From: Lachnospiraceae bacterium
Lineage (GTDB): Bacteria; Bacillota; Clostridia; Lachnospirales; Lachnospiraceae
Assembly: GCA_017477005.1 (NCBI GenBank)
Contig: JAFUXY010000503.1
Span: forward strand, 1-17,811
Length of the DNA: 17,811 nt
Direction: 5' to 3'
In this document: positions 7,834-15,133 of the stretch, piece by piece
Layout: each line of letters opens with the position of its first letter
Position numbering within the stretch: position 1 is the first letter of the stretch
Notes under the pieces: generated by a model
The model's database searches: none
Seen by the model: the letters and a program-made list of their open reading frames with translations, nothing else
Told to the model about the DNA's origin: nothing
Made by a program: the position numbers and the translations under genes

Positions 7834-8124
7834 ATGACAAAGTATGAATTAGCGCTCGTCGTGAACGCCAAGATTGAGGACGACGCGAGGACTGCCGTGG
7901 TGGATCGGGCAAAGGAATACATTACCCGATTTGGTGGTACGATTGGCGAAGTCGAGGAGTGGGGCAAGCAGAGGCTTGCTTATGAGATTCAGAAGATGCG
8001 CGAAGGGTATTACTATTTCATTCCATTTGACGCAGCGCCCGAAGCACCGATTGAAATTGAATCTCAGATCCGCATCATGGACAATGTGCTTCGATTCTTG
8101 ATTGTCAAAAAAGACGAGCAATGA
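7834..8124 (+). CDS. rpsF: 30S ribosomal protein S6
   Basis: S6 binds the central domain of 16S rRNA as a heterodimer with S18. The 96-residue product begins MTKYELALVV and contains GGTIGEVEEWGKQRLAYEIQ and the aromatic YYYFIPF strand expected of S6. The open frame extends upstream to 7648, but that part is the untranslated leader. The ATG at 7834 has a strong AAAGGAGG site and gives the standard length. It heads the conserved rpsF-ssb-rpsR operon, with ssb 17 nt downstream. Confidence 0.97.
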   Translation: MTKYELALVVNAKIEDDARTAVVDRAKEYITRFGGTIGEVEEWGKQRLAYEIQKMREGYYYFIPFDAAPEAPIEIESQIRIMDNVLRFLIVKKDEQ

Positions 8125-8141
8125 ATTAGGAGGATTTCATT

Positions 8142-8693
8142 ATGAATAAAGTAATCTTGATGGGAAGGCTGACCAGAGATCCGGAAATGCGCTATGGTGG
8201 TGCGTCGAATACGGGCATTGCACGGTTTGGCATTGCGGTAGACCGTCGTTTCAAACGGGAAGGACAGCCGGAGGCAGATTTTTTCAATTGTGTAGCGTTT
8301 GGTCGTTTGGCGGAATTTACAGAAAAGTATTTGCACAAAGGTATCAAGATTCTTCTCGAGGGAGAAGTCCAGAACGACAATTATACCAATAAAGAAGGCC
8401 GGATGGTCTATGGCATACAGATCGTTGCCAACAATATCGAATTTGCGGAAAGCAAAAATGCACAATCGACCGGTGGGAATTTTGGACAGGCTGGCGGATA
8501 TGGCCAGGGAGGTTACAATCCATCGGGTGGCTATGGACAAACGGGCGGCTACAATCAGTCGGGAGGCGGGTTTGCTCCGGCTGGCGGTGATAATTTTGAG
8601 CAGGGAAGCGCGATGCTTGACCTTGGAGACGATGATGGCTTTATGAATATCGATGAGGGTATCAGTGAAGAAGGTACATTGTTCGGAGAGTGA
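8142..8693 (+). CDS. ssb: single-stranded DNA-binding protein
   Basis: A homotetrameric SSB that coats single-stranded DNA in replication and repair and recruits partners through its C-terminal tip. The OB-fold occupies residues 1 to about 105 (MNKVILMGRLTRDPEMRY, then DFFNCVAFGRLAEF, then KGIKILLEGEVQ). A flexible G/Y/Q-rich linker with GGYGQGGYNPSGGYGQTGGY-type repeats spans about 110-150, and an acidic end follows. The tip is unusual: it ends EEGTLFGE, not the canonical acidic-Pro-Phe ending, so the phenylalanine is not terminal. The ATG has AGGAGG at seven bases. Its place between rpsF and rpsR is the normal one for the main housekeeping SSB. Confidence 0.96.
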   Translation: MNKVILMGRLTRDPEMRYGGASNTGIARFGIAVDRRFKREGQPEADFFNCVAFGRLAEFTEKYLHKGIKILLEGEVQNDNYTNKEGRMVYGIQIVANNIEFAESKNAQSTGGNFGQAGGYGQGGYNPSGGYGQTGGYNQSGGGFAPAGGDNFEQGSAMLDLGDDDGFMNIDEGISEEGTLFGE

Positions 8694-8724
8694 TCGCGCA
8701 ACGAAGGAAAGGAGTGTAGAATAA

Positions 8725-8970
8725 ATGGCATTTCGAGGATCGGAAGGAAAAAGGCGTTTTATTCGCAGGAGAAAAAAAGTCTGTGTATTTTGCGGAAAGG
8801 ACAATCAGATCAGCTACAAGGATGCAAACAAGCTGAAAAGATATGTGTCTGAACGGGGCAAGATTCTCCCCAGGCGTATTACAGGAAACTGTGCAAAGCA
8901 TCAAAGAGAGCTTACAAAGGCGATCAAACGTGCGAGGCATATTGCGATTATGCCGTATGTGATGGATTAA
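8725..8970 (+). CDS. rpsR: 30S ribosomal protein S18
   Basis: S18 (81 residues) pairs with S6 on the platform of the 30S subunit. The basic N-terminus is followed by a CVFC pair (C20, C23) as in Firmicute S18 copies. The core [22 protein letters not shown] and the ending [11 protein letters not shown] are diagnostic of the family. A good AAAGGAG ribosome binding site precedes the ATG. It is the last gene of the operon and is followed by an intrinsic terminator. Confidence 0.97.
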   Translation: MAFRGSEGKRRFIRRRKKVCVFCGKDNQISYKDANKLKRYVSERGKILPRRITGNCAKHQRELTKAIKRARHIAIMPYVMD

Positions 8971-9028
8971 AGGAGTGTTCGGTAGAGACTAGATTTGGGT
9001 CAAAGTTGGATGTCGATGCCGATAGAAG

Positions 9029-9063
9029 GGAGCCGGTATCATAGGATATCGACTCCTTTTTTC
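9029..9063 (+). terminator. intrinsic terminator after rpsR
   Basis: GGAGCCGGTATC (9029-9040) pairs with GATATCGACTCC (9045-9056) across an ATAG loop. The stem has 12 positions with one C-A mismatch and one G-U pair and is followed by six T residues. It ends the rpsF-ssb-rpsR transcript. Confidence 0.88.
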
Positions 9064-9123
9064 TAATATAGAATGATGGACGAGGTCATTGGGGGCGAAA
9101 GTCGGTATTTTGGGGACGCTTCC

Positions 9124-9678
9124 CTACTCATAGGGGTTCAGCAGCGCATATAGGTAATGATCCTGCCACCTTCCGCTGATACGGATATTTTTGCGAAGCA
9201 ATCCTTCGCGAACAAAGCCTATATTTTCGAGCAATTTGGCAGAGGCTACGTTGTCCGGGAGAACAGTGGCTTCTATGCGATGCAGATGTTCTTCGCTGAA
9301 AAAGGCCTGGCACCCGGTGTAGATTGCTTCTGTAGCGTAGCCCCTTCTGCGGAAGCGGTGGTCAATTTTGTACCCTATTTGTGCAGATAATGCATGGGGT
9401 GCGTAATTGATATTGCGAAAGGCAACTGTACCAACGATCTGCAGGGGATTGGTCTTTTCAAATAGATAGTACCGGGCAAACTCGCTTCGCAGAAACATAT
9501 CGGATTCAATTTCAAGAATTTTATCATAATAAACCAATGTGGAAGCGGCTTTTAGATCGAGAGGCTCGTATTTGGCAAAATCCTTTAGATTGTGCATATA
9601 GAAGCTGTAGACTAAGCGGGCGTCGCGGCGGTCGCAAACACGCATATATAGTTGTGGAGTTTCATATTTGAATTTCAT
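9124..9678 (-). CDS. GNAT family N-acetyltransferase (RimJ/RimL-like)
   Basis: An acetyl-CoA-dependent acetyltransferase of the RimJ/RimL type; relatives acetylate ribosomal protein N-termini or small molecules, and the substrate here is unknown. The strand IGYKIDHRFRRRGYATEAI carries the acetyl-CoA loop R-R-R-G-Y-A. It is followed by the family pattern HRIEATVLPDNVASAKLLENIGF and REGLLRK...WQDHYLYALL. The open frame extends to a TTG at 9759, but that start lacks a ribosome binding site. The ATG at 9678 gives 184 aa beginning close to the usual RimJ/RimL start, although its ribosome binding site is also weak, so the start is uncertain. It is transcribed divergently from tadA, with no functional link evident. 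Confidence 0.85.
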   Translation of the reverse strand: MKFKYETPQLYMRVCDRRDARLVYSFYMHNLKDFAKYEPLDLKAASTLVYYDKILEIESDMFLRSEFARYYLFEKTNPLQIVGTVAFRNINYAPHALSAQIGYKIDHRFRRRGYATEAIYTGCQAFFSEEHLHRIEATVLPDNVASAKLLENIGFVREGLLRKNIRISGRWQDHYLYALLNPYE

Positions 9679-9809
9679 AGCTTTTTTTGGATCAAAAGGG
9701 AGCAGATCGAATCGTTTCTTTGAAATTTTTGGGTGTGCATGGTTTTCGAGGGAATACAATTAAATCAGTGTTTCCCTAAATTCGTTTTACCATATAATTC
9801 AGTGCTTCC

Positions 9810-9837
9810 ATTATAATGAAATAAAATAGATTTGCAA
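9810..9837 (-). promoter_or_regulatory. promoter for the GNAT gene, overlapping a tadA promoter region
   Basis: On the minus strand TTGCAA (9837-9832) lies 16 bp from TATAAT (9815-9810). The palindromic ATTATAAT also offers a -10 box to the plus strand (9812-9817), though without a good -35. The divergent genes may share this region. A short direct repeat TCAGTGYTTCC occurs at 9765 and 9799 within the same intergenic space. Confidence 0.5.
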
Positions 9838-9849
9838 CAGGGAGATAGA

Positions 9850-10365
9850 ATGGGAATAATTGGAAATCTAGCAGAAAATCTGGGAAAAACGAGAGATGAA
9901 AAGTTTATGCGGATGGCCTACAGAGAGGCAGAAAAGGCGTACAAGGGGGGAGACGTCCCGATTGGATGCCTGATTGTTCAAAATGGTCATGTGATTGCAA
10001 AGGGACACAACAGGCGAAACCAGGACAAAAGCGCGCTGTCCCATGCTGAGATAACGGCTATCCGGGATGCTTGCAAAAAGCTCGGAGACTGGCGGCTCGA
10101 AAATGTGGAAATGTTTGTGACGCTTGAGCCTTGCCCTATGTGCGCAGGTGCTATTGTGCAGGCGCGGATTCCGAGAGTGGTTATCGGATGTATGAACCCG
10201 AAGGCGGGGAGCGCAGGCAGTGTTGTGGATCTGCTGCATATGCCCGGGTTCAATCATCAGGTGAAAACAGAGTATGGGGTGATGCAGGCGGAGTGTTCGG
10301 ATCTGGTTTCTCGATTTTTTTCGGAACTTAGAGAGCAGTCCAAGGGGGACGAAGGCGAGGTCTGA
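9850..10365 (+). CDS. tadA: tRNA(Arg) adenosine-34 deaminase TadA
   Basis: TadA converts A34 to inosine in the anticodon of tRNA-Arg(ACG), so that one tRNA can read CGU, CGC and CGA. The zinc-dependent deaminase motifs are complete: HAE at H65-E67 (catalytic glutamate E67) and PCPMC with C95 and C98. VPIGCLIV near residue 37 corresponds to the family's VPIGAVIV. The product is 171 aa, slightly long because of a roughly 15-residue N-terminal extension and a polar C-terminus. A TTG at 9832 opens the frame, but the ATG at 9850 has GGGAG at a proper distance. tadA next to the SRP RNA gene is the Bacillus arrangement; there dnaX follows, but here sucrose genes do. Confidence 0.95.
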   Translation: MGIIGNLAENLGKTRDEKFMRMAYREAEKAYKGGDVPIGCLIVQNGHVIAKGHNRRNQDKSALSHAEITAIRDACKKLGDWRLENVEMFVTLEPCPMCAGAIVQARIPRVVIGCMNPKAGSAGSVVDLLHMPGFNHQVKTEYGVMQAECSDLVSRFFSELREQSKGDEGEV

Positions 10366-10399
10366 TTTTGGGCAGACATTCTTGAACAAAAATTCCTGA

Positions 10400-10413
10400 C
10401 GAAATCGATTTCA
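10400..10413. promoter_or_regulatory. LacI/CcpA-type operator upstream of ffs and scrK
   Basis: CGAAATCGATTTCA contains a perfect 12-bp palindrome and matches the cre consensus TGWAANCGNTNWCA at all but its first base. It is nested in a larger dyad (AATTCC at 10391-10396, GGAATT at 10418-10423) whose right arm overlaps the -35 box of the SRP RNA promoter. It shares the GAAATCG half-site with the operator at the PTS promoter. Confidence 0.6.
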
Positions 10414-10421
10414 AATGGGAA

Positions 10422-10450
10422 TTGACAGAACCGTATATAAAGGATAAAAT
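10422..10450 (+). promoter_or_regulatory. SRP RNA promoter
   Basis: A consensus TTGACA (10422-10427) is followed after 17 bp by TAAAAT (10445-10450). The predicted start lies near 10457, at the 5' end of the SRP RNA closing helix. This may also drive the fructokinase genes by read-through. Confidence 0.85.
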
Positions 10451-10456
10451 GAAATT

Positions 10457-10735
10457 GACCGAGCAGCCGGGGTGTCAGCGGTACCCTGTACCGGCAATCC
10501 GCTATAGCCGGGGTGATGTCCTTTTCTGAGGGCCTTTGCAGCGATAGGGTTGAGCCCTTCCTTTGGAAGTGTTTGAACGTTTGGGTCCTGCGCAACAGGC
10601 ACTTGTGAACCGTGTCAGGGCAGGAATGCAGCAGCACTAAGCAAGATCGTTTGTGTGCCGCAGGGGTGCCTGGGCCTAGCTTTCGGGGAAGCAAGCGCCT
10701 ATGGCTTCGGGCTCGAAGAAGGACGCTCGGTTTTT
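10457..10735 (+). ncRNA. ffs: signal recognition particle RNA, large (Alu-containing) type
   Basis: This is the RNA core of the signal recognition particle, which with Ffh targets nascent membrane and secreted proteins. The conserved S-domain element GUGUCAGG...GGAAUGCAGCAGCAC lies at 10612-10636. The ends close by CCGAGC (10459-10464) pairing with GCUCGG (10725-10730), followed by a run of five T residues. The length of about 275 nt and the G-rich 5' Alu-like region (10466-10530) indicate the large Bacillus/Clostridium form, not the short 4.5S form. The terminator is only the closing helix plus five Ts, so read-through into the downstream genes is plausible. Exact ends are estimated. Confidence 0.93.
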
Positions 10736-10763
10736 GTATATGAGTAGCCTGGAGGATTAGAAG

Positions 10764-10826
10764 ATGGCGACAGAAAAAGAGATAGATATTTTTTTGTTGG
10801 ATCACAAAAAGGGGGATACATTATGA
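10764..10826 (+). CDS. 20-aa leader ORF overlapping the fructokinase start
   Basis: A short frame, MATEKEIDIFLLDHKKGDTL, has a good ribosome binding site (GGAGG at 10751-10755, eight bases before the ATG). It ends in a TGA that overlaps the scrK start as ATGA. The fructokinase ribosome binding site (AAGGGGG) lies inside it. This layout suggests translational coupling or a leader peptide. No amino-acid run suggestive of attenuation is seen. It could be fortuitous. Confidence 0.5.
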   Translation: MATEKEIDIFLLDHKKGDTL

Positions 10827-11698
10827 AATTGGGAGCATTGGAAGCAGGGGGAACAAAAATGGTCTGTGCCTTGGGCGATGAGACGGGCAAGATTTTCGAG
10901 CAGGTATCCATACCTACGACAACGCCCGATGAGACAATCTCGGCATGTATTGATTATTTCAAGGACAAGGAGATTGAGGCCATTGGAATTGCTTGTTTTG
11001 GGCCGATTGATCTGGATCGCAATTCTGATACCTATGGATATATTACCACTACGCCGAAGCCGGGGTGGGCGAATGTGGACATTGTTGGACGAGTCAAGGA
11101 AGCACTGAATATTCCGGTGGGTTTTGATACCGATGTGAATGGATCTTTGCTTGGTGAAGTGACGTACGGGGATGCAAAGGGGCTGACCGATGCGGTGTAT
11201 TTCACGATCGGAACAGGAGTTGGAGCTGGCGTGATCTCTAGCGGAAATTTGGTGCATGGTATGATGCACCCGGAAGCAGGGCATATGCTGATGGTGCCGC
11301 GCGAGGATGATGCGTACAAGGGCCATTGCCCATTCCACGGAACCTGCCTTGAAGGGATGGCAGCAGGACCGGCCATCGAGGAGCGTTGGGGCGCAAAGGG
11401 CAAGGAGTTGGCTGACCGGGACGAAGTATGGGATCTCGAGGCACACTATATTGCACAGGCGATGATCAACTGCATTATGATTCTTTCTCCGCAGAGGATT
11501 ATTTTGGGTGGTGGCGTGATGCATCAGGAGCAGCTTTTCCCATTGATCCGCAAAAAGACGGAAGAGATGCTGCATGAGTATATCAAGACTCCGCAGATGA
11601 AGGATTTGGAGCATTATATCGTACCGGCTTCATTGAATGATGATCAGGGTATCATGGGATGTTTGAAGCTCGCCGTAGATGAGTTGGCGAGAAGCTAG
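10823..11698 (+). CDS. scrK: ROK family fructokinase
   Basis: It phosphorylates free fructose released from sucrose, using ATP, to fructose 6-phosphate in the cytoplasm. The ROK-type N-terminus GALEAGGTK (4-12) forms the phosphate loop. The catalytic aspartate is in FDTDVNGSLLGE (D104), and GTGVGAGVI lies at 130-138. The zinc site characteristic of this family is present: H154 in EAGH, then C169, H172 and C175 in CPFHGTC, followed by LEGMAAGPAI. The 291-aa length is normal for bacterial ScrK. AAGGGGG precedes the ATG, which overlaps the stop of a leader ORF. It is linked to an amylosucrase-type enzyme, a LacI regulator and a sucrose PTS, supporting a role in sucrose use. Confidence 0.93.
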   Translation: MKLGALEAGGTKMVCALGDETGKIFEQVSIPTTTPDETISACIDYFKDKEIEAIGIACFGPIDLDRNSDTYGYITTTPKPGWANVDIVGRVKEALNIPVGFDTDVNGSLLGEVTYGDAKGLTDAVYFTIGTGVGAGVISSGNLVHGMMHPEAGHMLMVPREDDAYKGHCPFHGTCLEGMAAGPAIEERWGAKGKELADRDEVWDLEAHYIAQAMINCIMILSPQRIILGGGVMHQEQLFPLIRKKTEEMLHEYIKTPQMKDLEHYIVPASLNDDQGIMGCLKLAVDELARS

Positions 11699-11729
11699 TG
11701 GTAGTTTTTGGAAGGATGGAGGTGGGAAT

Positions 11730-11885
11730 ATGACGCAACGAGAGATTACGAATATTATTTTGGAGCTTCGGAAACGGGGATGGAGTGATACGGAGATAAA
11801 TTCTTTTGTCATGATTGTTGCAACGCATAATCCTACCGAACAGGAAGTGTTGGAATCTAATAGTAAAGTATTGGGGGGAAAGTGA
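11730..11885 (+). CDS. small conserved-looking protein, 51 aa
   Basis: A 51-residue ORF with a strong GGAGGTGGGA ribosome binding site. It begins MTQREITNIILELRKRGWSD and continues with DTEINSFVMIVATHNPTEQE; the helical pattern and the GWSDTEI turn resemble a small helix-turn-helix, but no family is assigned. A GTG-initiated extension to 11679 overlaps scrK and is rejected. It is the first of three tiny tandem ORFs, all more AT-rich than the flanking sucrose genes. It appears intact, and the three genes are likely cotranscribed with scrK. Confidence 0.65.
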   Translation: MTQREITNIILELRKRGWSDTEINSFVMIVATHNPTEQEVLESNSKVLGGK

Positions 11886-11888
11886 TAT

Positions 11889-12047
11889 ATGGCTACAAAA
11901 ATCGATAAGACAGCAATTGAATTGGCTAATATTTACGAGATTCGTTTGAAAGTTGATGATAGTGAAAAGCAGATATATACGAAAGAGGAATTGTTGAAAT
12001 TCCTAGATGAAGCAGCAAAAGAGATAAAGGCTGCGGAAGAGGGATAG
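11889..12047 (+). CDS. small charged protein, 52 aa
   Basis: The ORF starts at an ATG one base after the stop of the preceding 51-aa gene, with a G-rich site (GGGGGGAAAG) upstream. The protein begins MATKIDKTAIELANIYEIRL, and its second half YTKEELLKFLDEAAKEIKAA is a strongly predicted amphipathic helix. It has no cysteines, membrane segment or known motif. Tight packing with both neighbours argues for a real coding unit. The function is unknown. Confidence 0.6.
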   Translation: MATKIDKTAIELANIYEIRLKVDDSEKQIYTKEELLKFLDEAAKEIKAAEEG

Positions 12048-12052
12048 GGAAT

Positions 12053-12169
12053 ATGACAGATTTTCAATACCGATCTATATTGAAGTCCATAAAAATGATA
12101 TTGGATGGGTGTGAAAATATAGAGGAGGGAAAGCGAAAGATTGATGAGCTGTTGGAGAAGGACGGCTAG
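12053..12169 (+). CDS. small helical protein, 38 aa
   Basis: A 38-residue ORF begins five bases after the preceding stop; GGATAGGGA serves as a possible ribosome binding site. The sequence MTDFQYRSILKSIKMILDGC then ENIEEGKRKIDELLEK is compatible with two short helices. I have an impression of similar tiny proteins in phage-like or accessory clostridial clusters, but this is from memory and unverified. It precedes the amylosucrase-type gene by 20 nt. The function is unknown. Confidence 0.55.
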   Translation: MTDFQYRSILKSIKMILDGCENIEEGKRKIDELLEKDG

Positions 12170-12189
12170 GACAAAAAAGGAGAAGGGGA

Positions 12190-14040
12190 ATGGTTGATAC
12201 AAAAAAATGGGAACCGGAATTTATGAAGCGGTTCAACCGCCACTACGACGAGATGAAGTGGCTGTATGGGGAAATTTACAACGGAGACGAGCAGGCCTTT
12301 GATTATTTTTGCACCATGCTCCACAATTGCTACAAGGACAGGAATGATATCCTGCGTAGTTGGGATGGCGCGAGGCAGACGGTGCCGGATTGGTACAGAG
12401 GCAATGACATGCTCGGGATGCTCCTCTATACCAATTGCTTTGCGGGTACGCTGAAGGGCGTGAAGAAAAAGCTGGATTATCTGCAGGAATGCGGGATCAA
12501 TTATGTCCATCTGATGCCTCTTTTGCAGAGTCCGGAGGGGAAGAGCGATGGCGGTTATGCGGTTAGCGACTATCGCAAGGTCGATCCGAAGCTGGGCACG
12601 ATGAAGGACTTGGCGGATCTGGCGGCTGCCTGCCACGAAAAGGGCATGTGCGTGTGCCTGGATTTCGTTATGAATCATACCAGTGATGAACACGAGTGGG
12701 CGATTCGTGCGAAGAAGGGTGAGAAGGAGTATATGGATCGTTATTACTTCTTCGACAACTGGGACATCCCCAATGAGTACGAAAAGACTGTGCCGCAGGT
12801 ATTCCCGACGACAGCGCCTGGCAATTTCACTTGGATTGATTGTGTTCAGAAGCCTGTTATGACCATGTTCTATCCGTATCAGTGGGATTTGAACTATATG
12901 AATCCGGTCGTTTTCAACGATATGACGGAGAATATGTTGTATCTGTGCAATCAAGGCGTAGATATTATTCGTCTGGATGCGGTGCCTTATATATGGAAGG
13001 CTTTGGGTTCTACGAACCGCAATCTGCCTCAGGTTCATACGCTTGTGCGGATTATGCATATGGCGGCGGATATTGTGGCGCCGGGTACGCTTCTTCTCGG
13101 AGAAGTAGTGATGGAGCCGTCCAAGGTAGTTCCTTATTTTGGCTCTGTAGAGAAACCGGAATGCCATATGCTTTATAATGTGACAACTATGGCGAGCGCA
13201 TGGCATACGGTGGCGACGAGAGATGTACGGCTTTTGAAGCATCAGCTGGGGATTACCTTTGCATTGCCGCATCAATACACCTTCCTGAACTACCTGCGGT
13301 GCCATGACGATATTGGCTGGGGACTGGATTATGACTTCCTGAAGCAATTTGGCGTTGAGGAAGTGTCACACAAGAAGTTCCTCAATGATTGGATGACCGG
13401 GAAGACCTATGGCAGCGACAGCCGGGGTGAGCTGTACAATGACGATCCCCGTCTTGGAGATGCAAGACTTTGCGGAACGACTGCCTCGCTTTTGGGGATT
13501 GAAGCGGCTGAGTTCGAGCAGAATGAGGGGAAAGTGGATTTGTACATTCAGAGAGATCTGATGATGCATGCTTTCCTGTTCACGCTTTCCGGTATTCCGG
13601 TGCTGTACAGCGGGGACGAGATTGGGCAGTTGAATGATTATGATTATCACAATGACCCGCTCAAATGGGATGACAGCCGCTATATCCATAGAGGCGATCT
13701 GAATTGGGATGAGGTGGCGCTTCGCAAGAAGAAAAAGACGCGTAAGGTCAGGATCTTTGAGGGATTGAAGAAGCTGGAATACATTCGAATGAAGTATGAT
13801 GTCTTTTTGAATGATGCGGATACTTGGATCGTGGAGTGCTACAATGATCACGTATTGGGAGTTGGACGGTATTACAACAAGCAGAAGATGATCGCCTTGT
13901 TCAACTTCAATGACTGCGACGAGACGGCGTGGATCAAGGAGCCGGAGGAATATACAGATATGTTGACTGGCGATACTATGCGTGCTGAGAATTTCGGTTT
14001 GAAGCCTTACGAATTCCGTTGGCTGTTGACGAAATTTTGA
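12190..14040 (+). CDS. amylosucrase-type GH13 glucosyltransferase
   Basis: A glycoside hydrolase family 13 enzyme resembling amylosucrase, which splits sucrose, releases fructose and transfers the glucosyl unit to an alpha-1,4-glucan. Residues 1 to about 90 match the helical N-terminal domain specific to amylosucrases. Then come GGYAVSDYRKVDPKLGT (121-137), FVMNHTSDEHEWA (159-171), the nucleophile D263 in RLDAVPYIWK, the acid/base E305 in LGEVVMEP, and H372-D373 in RCHDDIGW. DDSRYIHRG lies near 494. The HDDIGW and DSRxxHR patterns favour amylosucrase over sucrose phosphorylase. The 616-aa length fits (Neisseria enzyme about 636). There is no signal peptide, so it is cytoplasmic. AAGGAG sits seven bases before the ATG. 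A hydrolase or phosphorylase activity cannot be excluded. Confidence 0.88.
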   Translation: MVDTKKWEPEFMKRFNRHYDEMKWLYGEIYNGDEQAFDYFCTMLHNCYKDRNDILRSWDGARQTVPDWYRGNDMLGMLLYTNCFAGTLKGVKKKLDYLQECGINYVHLMPLLQSPEGKSDGGYAVSDYRKVDPKLGTMKDLADLAAACHEKGMCVCLDFVMNHTSDEHEWAIRAKKGEKEYMDRYYFFDNWDIPNEYEKTVPQVFPTTAPGNFTWIDCVQKPVMTMFYPYQWDLNYMNPVVFNDMTENMLYLCNQGVDIIRLDAVPYIWKALGSTNRNLPQVHTLVRIMHMAADIVAPGTLLLGEVVMEPSKVVPYFGSVEKPECHMLYNVTTMASAWHTVATRDVRLLKHQLGITFALPHQYTFLNYLRCHDDIGWGLDYDFLKQFGVEEVSHKKFLNDWMTGKTYGSDSRGELYNDDPRLGDARLCGTTASLLGIEAAEFEQNEGKVDLYIQRDLMMHAFLFTLSGIPVLYSGDEIGQLNDYDYHNDPLKWDDSRYIHRGDLNWDEVALRKKKKTRKVRIFEGLKKLEYIRMKYDVFLNDADTWIVECYNDHVLGVGRYYNKQKMIALFNFNDCDETAWIKEPEEYTDMLTGDTMRAENFGLKPYEFRWLLTKF

Positions 14041-14068
14041 GGAGGATTTTCTTTGAATTAACTTTTTG

Positions 14069-14095
14069 GGGTGTCTTGGGGAGGACACCCTTTTT
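14069..14095 (+). terminator. intrinsic terminator after the amylosucrase-type gene
   Basis: GGGTGTC (14069-14075) pairs with GACACCC (14084-14090) across an eight-base loop and is followed by TTTTTGTTT. It separates the fructokinase/GH13 transcript from the regulator gene. Confidence 0.88.
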
Positions 14096-14140
14096 GTTTG
14101 ACGCATAGGCGTGTGTCTTCAATGGAAATGGGGGCGAGGG

Positions 14141-15133
14141 ATGACAATTAAGGACGTCGCGCGGATTGCGGGGGTTTCACAGTCCGCAGTGAGTCGGTTT
14201 CTAAATGGGGGATCACTGAGCCAGGAAAAACGAGAGCGTATTCAGGAGACAATCGACAAGACGGGTTATAAGCCGACAGTGGCTGCGAGGATGATGCGGA
14301 CCGGTCGCCAACACCAAATCGGGGTACTGATACCAAGGGTGTATTCGGATTCTGTCGCCCAGATTGTGACGGGGATCAATGAGTATATTCAAGACTACGG
14401 TTATGGAATGGTAATAGGCGAGACGCGCTATGAGGAAGAGCGAGAGCTGGAATACCTTGCTTTGATGGAAGAAAGCGGAGCTGCTGGGATCGTTGTGATG
14501 GGGACGGAGCTTTCGACACGCCGTCTGGCAGCTTATCGGGGGATTCGGGTTCCGCTTGTGGTGACGGGTCAGAATATTACAGGTATTCCTTGTGTATTTC
14601 ACAACGATTTTTGCGCTTTGGAGGAGTTGACCGGACGTGTTTTGAAGAAGTGGCACAGTCGCTTTGCGTACATTGGCGTGGATGACAGGGATCCGCAGAC
14701 CGGGACAGCGAGACGAGAGGGCATGCTTTCAGCATGCCGCAGAGCAGGCTACAAAAAGGAAGATATTCTAATAGAATATTCTGATTTCACGGCCATGGGC
14801 GGCTACAACGCTATACAGCGGATCCTCAAAACAACGAAGGATATCGAAGGGGTCGTTTGCGCAACGGATACGATTGCTTTTGGGGCTATGCGAGCGCTTT
14901 ATGAAGCGGGGCGGGTTCCGGGAAGCAAGGTTGGCATAGCAGGCGTGGGAGGCAGCCAAATGGCGGCTTATTCTTTGGTGCCGCTGACAACGGCTCATTA
15001 TTACTTCAAAAAATGCGGAATGGAAGCAGCGGAAATATTGATCAAAACAATCGAAGCGAAGATGGTCGGAGAGTTGCTGCCTGCCAAACAGGTGTGTCTG
15101 GATTATAAAATCGTCGAGAGGGCATCCATATAA
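14141..15133 (+). CDS. scrR: LacI family transcriptional regulator, probable sucrose repressor
   Basis: A LacI/GalR-type DNA-binding regulator of 330 aa. The N-terminal helix-turn-helix TIKDVARIAGVSQSAVSRFLNGG (about residues 2-25) is complete. The hinge region and a periplasmic-binding-protein-like sensor domain follow, with the typical QIGVLIPRV, GIVVMGTE, FAYIGVDDRD and ATDTIAFGAMRAL segments. A GTG at 14111 would add ten residues, but the ATG at 14141 follows a G-rich site and gives the standard start. It lies between the amylosucrase-type gene and the PTS gene, whose promoters carry matching operators, so control of sucrose genes is inferred. The effector is not known from sequence. No convincing promoter of its own was found after the terminator at 14069. 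Confidence 0.88.
   Translation: MTIKDVARIAGVSQSAVSRFLNGGSLSQEKRERIQETIDKTGYKPTVAARMMRTGRQHQIGVLIPRVYSDSVAQIVTGINEYIQDYGYGMVIGETRYEEERELEYLALMEESGAAGIVVMGTELSTRRLAAYRGIRVPLVVTGQNITGIPCVFHNDFCALEELTGRVLKKWHSRFAYIGVDDRDPQTGTARREGMLSACRRAGYKKEDILIEYSDFTAMGGYNAIQRILKTTKDIEGVVCATDTIAFGAMRALYEAGRVPGSKVGIAGVGGSQMAAYSLVPLTTAHYYFKKCGMEAAEILIKTIEAKMVGELLPAKQVCLDYKIVERASI

Noticed and set aside
8064..8804. 246-aa minus-strand ORF over rpsF, ssb and rpsR
   Set aside because: It overlaps three certain genes and has no protein-family features.
9679..9759. TTG-initiated 27-residue extension of the GNAT gene
   Set aside because: It has no ribosome binding site, and the ATG at 9678 gives a family-like N-terminus, although the start remains uncertain.
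12166..13347. 393-aa minus-strand ORF opposite the GH13 gene
   Set aside because: It is an antisense shadow of a well-supported gene, rich in H, R and I as expected from reading codons backwards, with no recognisable domain.
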